Of a DNA stretch of 64,000 bases, positions 60,746 to 64,000 are shown in pieces (the first letter of the stretch is position 1; the number at the start of each line of letters is the position of its first letter). Origin of the DNA: Prorocentrum cordatum (lineage: Eukaryota > Sar > Dinophyceae > Prorocentrales > Prorocentraceae); assembly GCA_963575745.1 (NCBI GenBank), contig CAUYUJ010020516.1, forward strand, positions 442,936 through 506,935. The letters run 5' to 3'. A program made the position numbers and the translations under genes. A model generated the notes under the pieces. It was not told the DNA's origin, ran no database searches, and saw only the letters and a list, made by a program, of their open reading frames with translations.

Positions 60746-60870
60746 TGGGAGCTCACTTCGCTCGGCTCACTTCGCTCGGAAGCTCCCGAGCGAAGTGAAC
60801 CCCACCCTCCCCCTCGGAAATCGTGGGGGGGGGGGGGTAGGGGTAGGGTTCGCATGTGGCCCCCCTACCG
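60746..60870. repeat. snap-back sequence right of the large palindrome
   Basis: GAGCTCACTTCGCTCGG and TTCGCTCGGAAGCTCCC face CCGAGCGAAGTGA, then the CCCTCGGAAATCGTGGGG and GGGTTCGCATGTGGCC words of the palindrome core occur again. It is a partial extra copy of the core. Confidence 0.6.
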
Positions 60871-60894
60871 GAGGCACGGAGTGGGCGTGCCCTG

Positions 60895-60969
60895 CCTCTC
60901 CTCCTCCTCCTCCTCCTCCTCCTCCTCCTCCTCCTCCTCCTCCTCCTCCTCCTCCTCCTCCTCCTCCCC
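60895..60969. repeat. pure TCC tract
   Basis: About 24 perfect CTC/CCT units. Its flanks (GAGTGGGCGTGCCCTG and CCTCGGGCCCCC) match 59806-59835, where only GTCC stands between them. Confidence 0.95.
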
Positions 60970-61160
60970 TCGGGCCCCCTCGCCTGCTCCTCTGAGCCTC
61001 ACGCCACACGCCCCGCTCCCCGAGGACCCCCGCACGCCTCCCAGCAGGGCTTGACGCGCGTGCCCCCCCCCCTTGGGGCTTCTCGCGTGCCCCCCGTGGG
61101 CCCCCCCCCCGCCTCTCGCCGCGCGACGTTTTGCTCGGGCCCGAGAGGGCCCCGAGCTGG

Positions 61161-61284
61161 CCATCGCTCGGACGTCCATTCCCTGTGTTTTTTTCGGTTT
61201 CGTGCGTGGTTGTTTCGCCAAATGATCGAGGATGCTCCTCGATGGTCCTCGCCGAAGGAAAAATGCACACGTCCGAGCGATGCC
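61161..61284. mobile_element. F6 TIR element
   Basis: Same ends and length as 22350-22473 (CATCGCTCGGACGTCC, CACGTCCGAGCGATG), differing at only a few places by eye, so probably a recent copy. Confidence 0.85.
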
Positions 61285-61359
61285 AAGCGAGACGGAGCCT
61301 CGAGGGGCCTCCCAAGAGAGTCCCTCAGCGACTCTCTCCTTAAGTGTTTGAGAGCTTTT

Positions 61360-61765
61360 TGCGTTCTCGCCGCTTCGGCTTCCCGGCGCTCCCAGACGGC
61401 CCCAGGGGCCCCCAAGACCGCCCCAAGACGGCCAAAGAGGCATCCAAGAGGGCCCGAAAAGGGCCCAAGAGGGCCCCAAGACGGCCCAAGAGGCGGCGAA
61501 ACGGTCCAAGAGGCCCCAAGACGGCCTCCAAAGGGGCCCAAGAGAGGGAGCACGAACCGAAACTCCAAGCCTTCCGCCCCAAGATGCCCCCAGGCGGCCC
61601 CAATAGGCCCCCAAGAGGCCCCCAAGAGGCCCCACGAGGCCCCCACGAGGCCCCCAAGAGGCTCCACAAGGTCCCAGAGAGGCCCCCAAACAGAACAGCC
61701 CCCAAAGAGGCGTCCAAACTGCCTCCAAGAGACCCCCTAGAGGCCCCCCCGAGATCTCAACGAAC
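61360..61765. repeat. CCCAAGA block
   Basis: CGTTCTCGCCGCTTCGGCT, CCAAGACGGCCAAAGAGGC, CCCCCAAGAGGCCCC. Starts about 75 bases after an F6 element. Confidence 0.8.
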
Positions 61766-61974
61766 ATCCAGGTTGGCTGCATATCCACAGTCCAAGCACG
61801 GTAGCATGATGAAGGCCATTAGATAACAAAAATTATCCCGGCAAAGCAACCTAACAGCGATGTGTAGAAGCATATCTGAAAGCATTCCCCTTAAGATTCA
61901 GATGAGAATCCAGTTGTAGAGTTCTGCTGTTCTCGCAGTCGTAGTCGCATTCGCGATGACAGTCGCAGTGGCAA

Positions 61975-62320
61975 CGGCAGTCGCAGTCACAGCCTCAGCC
62001 TCAGCCTGCCTCAGCCTCAGCCTCCGCCTGCCTCAGCCTCAGCCTGCCTCAGCCTCAGCCTCAGCCTGCTTCATCCTCAGCATCAGTCTGCCTTCAGCTT
62101 CGGCCTCAGCCTCAGACTGCCTCAACCTCAGCCTGCATCAGCCTCAGCCTCAGCCTCAGCCTGCCTCAGCATCAGCCTGCCTCAGCTTCAGCCTCAGCCT
62201 CAGCCTGCCTCTGCCTCAGCCTCAGCCTGCTTCAGCCTCAGCCTCAGTCTGCCGTCAGCCTCGGCCTCAGCCTCAGCCTGCCTCAGCCTCAGCCTGCATC
62301 AGCCTCAGCCTCAGCACGAA
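61975..62320. repeat. CTCAGC hexamer minisatellite
   Basis: CAGCCTCAGCCTGCCTCAG repeats with AGCATCAG and CTTCAG variants over 345 bases; also TCGCAGTCGCAG words at 61937-61985. Confidence 0.95.
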
Positions 62321-62599
62321 GCAACCCAGCTAGAAGGACAAAGCGCTGAATGTACACCGATGTGTTCGACGACTGCGTATGTAATGATGTGACGATATAC
62401 AGACTGAGCCCTTCGTGAATGTCTACATGTTTTTCTGACGCCTACAAACGGCGCTGACGTGTGTGTGAAAAGTGTCCGCGCAGCAAAAGCCGGCGAAGCG
62501 TGCAGACAGCCAGCTGCAAAAGGTTGCGAGCGGCTCTTGGAAGACGTTTACGGAACGGAGCTACGGTGTCTGAAAACAATGGCATCGAAGCGAAGAGCC
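62321..62599. other. AT-richer unique stretch between minisatellites
   Basis: Nothing recognised; it is less GC-rich than its surroundings. Confidence 0.4.
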
Positions 62600-62870
62600 T
62601 CGGAGCCCTGCAGCCTGAGAAACACCGCAGGAACTCGCATACTGAAAAGGAATGCATTGCAAACCGCACGTTGCGAACCCTGCAGGCTGAGAAGCACCGC
62701 AGGATGTCGCATGCTGAAAAGCACTTGTACTGCAGAGCGCAGGCTGCGAAACCTGCAGGCTGAGAAGCACCGCAGGAACTCGCATGCTTTCGAACACTAC
62801 TGCTCGAGACCGCAGCTGGAGAGCGGCAGACCGCAGGCTGAGAAGCACCGCGGGCAGAGAGACTTGCAAA
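62600..62870. repeat. minisatellite, period about 75 bases, beside the 62.87-64.0 kb gene
   Basis: Four units built on GCAGGCTGAGAAGCACCG followed by CAGGAACTCGCATGC or CAGGATGTCGCATGC. The same 18-base word lies in the neighbouring coding region at 63435-63452. Confidence 0.85.
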
Positions 62871-62872
62871 AC

Positions 62873-64000
62873 TCAGATGTCCTGATCGTCTTGGAGGAAG
62901 TCACGCCAGTCCGGCGGCTGCCAAGAATCGATGATGCGCCTGGAGCCACCGCCCGTGCTGCCGCCGATGTCCAGGTAGTCGCCATCGCCCCTGAACAGAC
63001 GGCCGTGCCCGCACGCCAGAATCGCTTGGTTGCGGATTTGAAGCAGCGCTCCGCTCTCAAACATCTGCAACACGTCCTGCTGCCTGCGCGTGAAGTTCGG
63101 CTTTGCCTGGCCAGCCTGGGCAGACAGATATAGGGAAAGCCGCTCCCCCTCGTTGTAGCGCGCGATGGCCTCGGCCTTCTGGTGGTGCAGCCGGCGCCGC
63201 TGTTGCCGCAGAGCTTCCTCGGGAACTGCTGCATCACGGCCCTCACTGTGATCAGCTTGCAACGCTTGCGTTAACCAATCAACGTCGAAGCGCCCTGAGA
63301 AGGCCAGCACCTCCCAGATCTGTTTAGTACCGGCCACACGTTGCAAATGGCGATGCCACCGCTTACGCTTCTGGTCTTTCACAAACTTGGCGACGCTACC
63401 CAGACCTGCACCCTTGGCCTGGCCACCTTTTCCCGCAGGCTGAGAAGCACCGTGAGAACCTTTCTTACCGCCTGGCCCTTTGTTCGGACCCTGCGGAACC
63501 GCATGGCCCCCTTGTGGCGCAGACTTGCCTTTCGCTTTTCCCTTTTCGATATCCCGTTCCTGAAGCGCACGCTGCTGCCGCGACTGCTCGTACTGGTCGC
63601 GAGCTACTCTGACCAATTCCTGGCGCTCAGGCTCCGTGAGAACGTAGCGCATGTCGTCGATGTTCTTGCTCCGCAGAAAGTCATGTCGAAGCTTAAGGAC
63701 AGAGAGAATGGCTCGGCCAGTCTCCTCCTGAGACGCAAAGGCCGTGTCATATTCCGAGCCAGGCTGAGGAGCGCCAGCTGGATCAGTGTCCGCTGGCTCC
63801 GTGGACTTCCTCTTTTTGAAAAGCAAGAGACTGAGATGATGGAGGACTTTCGGATCGTACTCCTCGTCGTACCTGTCGTCCCAAAGCTTCCTCAGCTCCC
63901 TGTGCAAGTCGTCCGCGCGATTCTGAACGACATCCTCGACGTAGTCGGGATCACCCGGTGAAGTCGGTGAAAGCGGAGGAGCAGAACTCGGCGACCGATC
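62873..64000 (-). CDS. unknown Lys/Gly-rich hinged protein (3' part, runs off the window)
   Basis: The frame is open from the window edge to a TGA at about 62873, some 375 codons; the true start is outside. No family recognised. Visible order: an acidic/aromatic region (LRKLWDDRYDEEYDPKVLHH), LLLFKKRKS, helices with YVLTEPERQELVRVARDQYE, a low-complexity basic hinge (GKAKGKSAPQGG, then GGKKGSHGASQPAGKGGQA), then a globular-looking part with KRKRWHRHLQRVAGTKQIWE, VLAFSGRFDVDWLTQALQAD and NFTRRQQDVLQMFESGALL. It ends PDWRDFLQDDQDI. Good codon-level composition and no shadow-like bias support real coding. It could be a host gene or a first ORF of a retroelement; nothing nearby decides. Confidence 0.65.
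   Translation of the reverse strand, partial: DRSPSSAPPLSPTSPGDPDYVEDVVQNRADDLHRELRKLWDDRYDEEYDPKVLHHLSLLLFKKRKSTEPADTDPAGAPQPGSEYDTAFASQEETGRAILSVLKLRHDFLRSKNIDDMRYVLTEPERQELVRVARDQYEQSRQQRALQERDIEKGKAKGKSAPQGGHAVPQGPNKGPGGKKGSHGASQPAGKGGQAKGAGLGSVAKFVKDQKRKRWHRHLQRVAGTKQIWEVLAFSGRFDVDWLTQALQADHSEGRDAAVPEEALRQQRRRLHHQKAEAIARYNEGERLSLYLSAQAGQAKPNFTRRQQDVLQMFESGALLQIRNQAILACGHGRLFRGDGDYLDIGGSTGGGSRRIIDSWQPPDWRDFLQDDQDI

Noticed and set aside
1-64000. Dinoflagellate spliced-leader or relict spliced-leader sequence
   Set aside because: I looked for the conserved leader and its complement and saw none; GCTACGG in the A repeats is too short to count.
1-64000. CRISPR array or bacterial operon signals
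   Set aside because: Tandem repeats here have no uniform spacer structure, and no cas-like or bacterial ribosome-binding pattern is present; the sequence is eukaryotic.

Overview
The window looks like core dinoflagellate nuclear DNA, of the Prorocentrum, Polarella or Symbiodiniaceae kind; the species cannot be fixed from sequence alone. The signs are a GC-rich, gene-poor sequence crowded with purine/pyrimidine triplet tracts and short inverted-repeat elements, one host gene cut into small exons by long introns (two with a GA 5' splice site), and a retroelement whose reverse transcriptase is joined to a cytosine-methyltransferase domain, a combination reported from dinoflagellates. No bacterial-type operon, tRNA or CRISPR array is visible. 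I could not recognise a spliced-leader sequence.

2.2-7.9 kb, minus strand: six consecutive exons of an acyl-CoA synthetase / 4-coumarate:CoA-ligase-like gene. The N-terminal exon(s) were not found and the C-terminal exon(s) lie left of the window or were not recognised. Its introns are full of foldback elements; the shortest one (about 187 bases) is almost entirely one such element.

8-40 kb: no convincing complete gene. The stretch is a patchwork of at least a dozen families of 60-240 base inverted-repeat (MITE-like) elements, GGA/TCC tracts up to 600 bases, degenerate CCCAAGA-type repeats, GT and TA microsatellites, and possible remains of coding sequence at 37.4-39.3 kb.

40.1-47.4 kb, minus strand: the most interesting part. 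A 7.3-kb retroelement carries, in order, an N-terminal hinge region, reverse transcriptase, an RNase H-like segment, a C5-cytosine methyltransferase domain with Ser in place of the catalytic Cys, and a tyrosine-recombinase core-binding domain followed by frameshifted recombinase catalytic motifs. Its ends have the order A1 - ORF - B1 - A2 - B2 (A = 102 bases, B = 244 bases, each pair identical by eye). That is the split-direct-repeat layout of Ngaro/PAT-type tyrosine-recombinase retrotransposons, so domain content and end structure agree independently.

47.4-62.8 kb: satellites (TTGCA-type, a 54-base repeat, a roughly 100-base array at 52.0-54.2 kb), more copies of the same MITE families, an 844-base near-perfect palindrome at 59.9-60.7 kb, and CTCAGC and roughly 75-base minisatellites. 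62.87-64.0 kb, minus strand: the 3' part of an open reading frame of unknown function that runs off the window; an 18-base word from it recurs in the minisatellite just beyond its stop codon.

All family assignments are by eye. Repeat boundaries are good to a few bases where a terminal motif is quoted and to about 20 bases otherwise.
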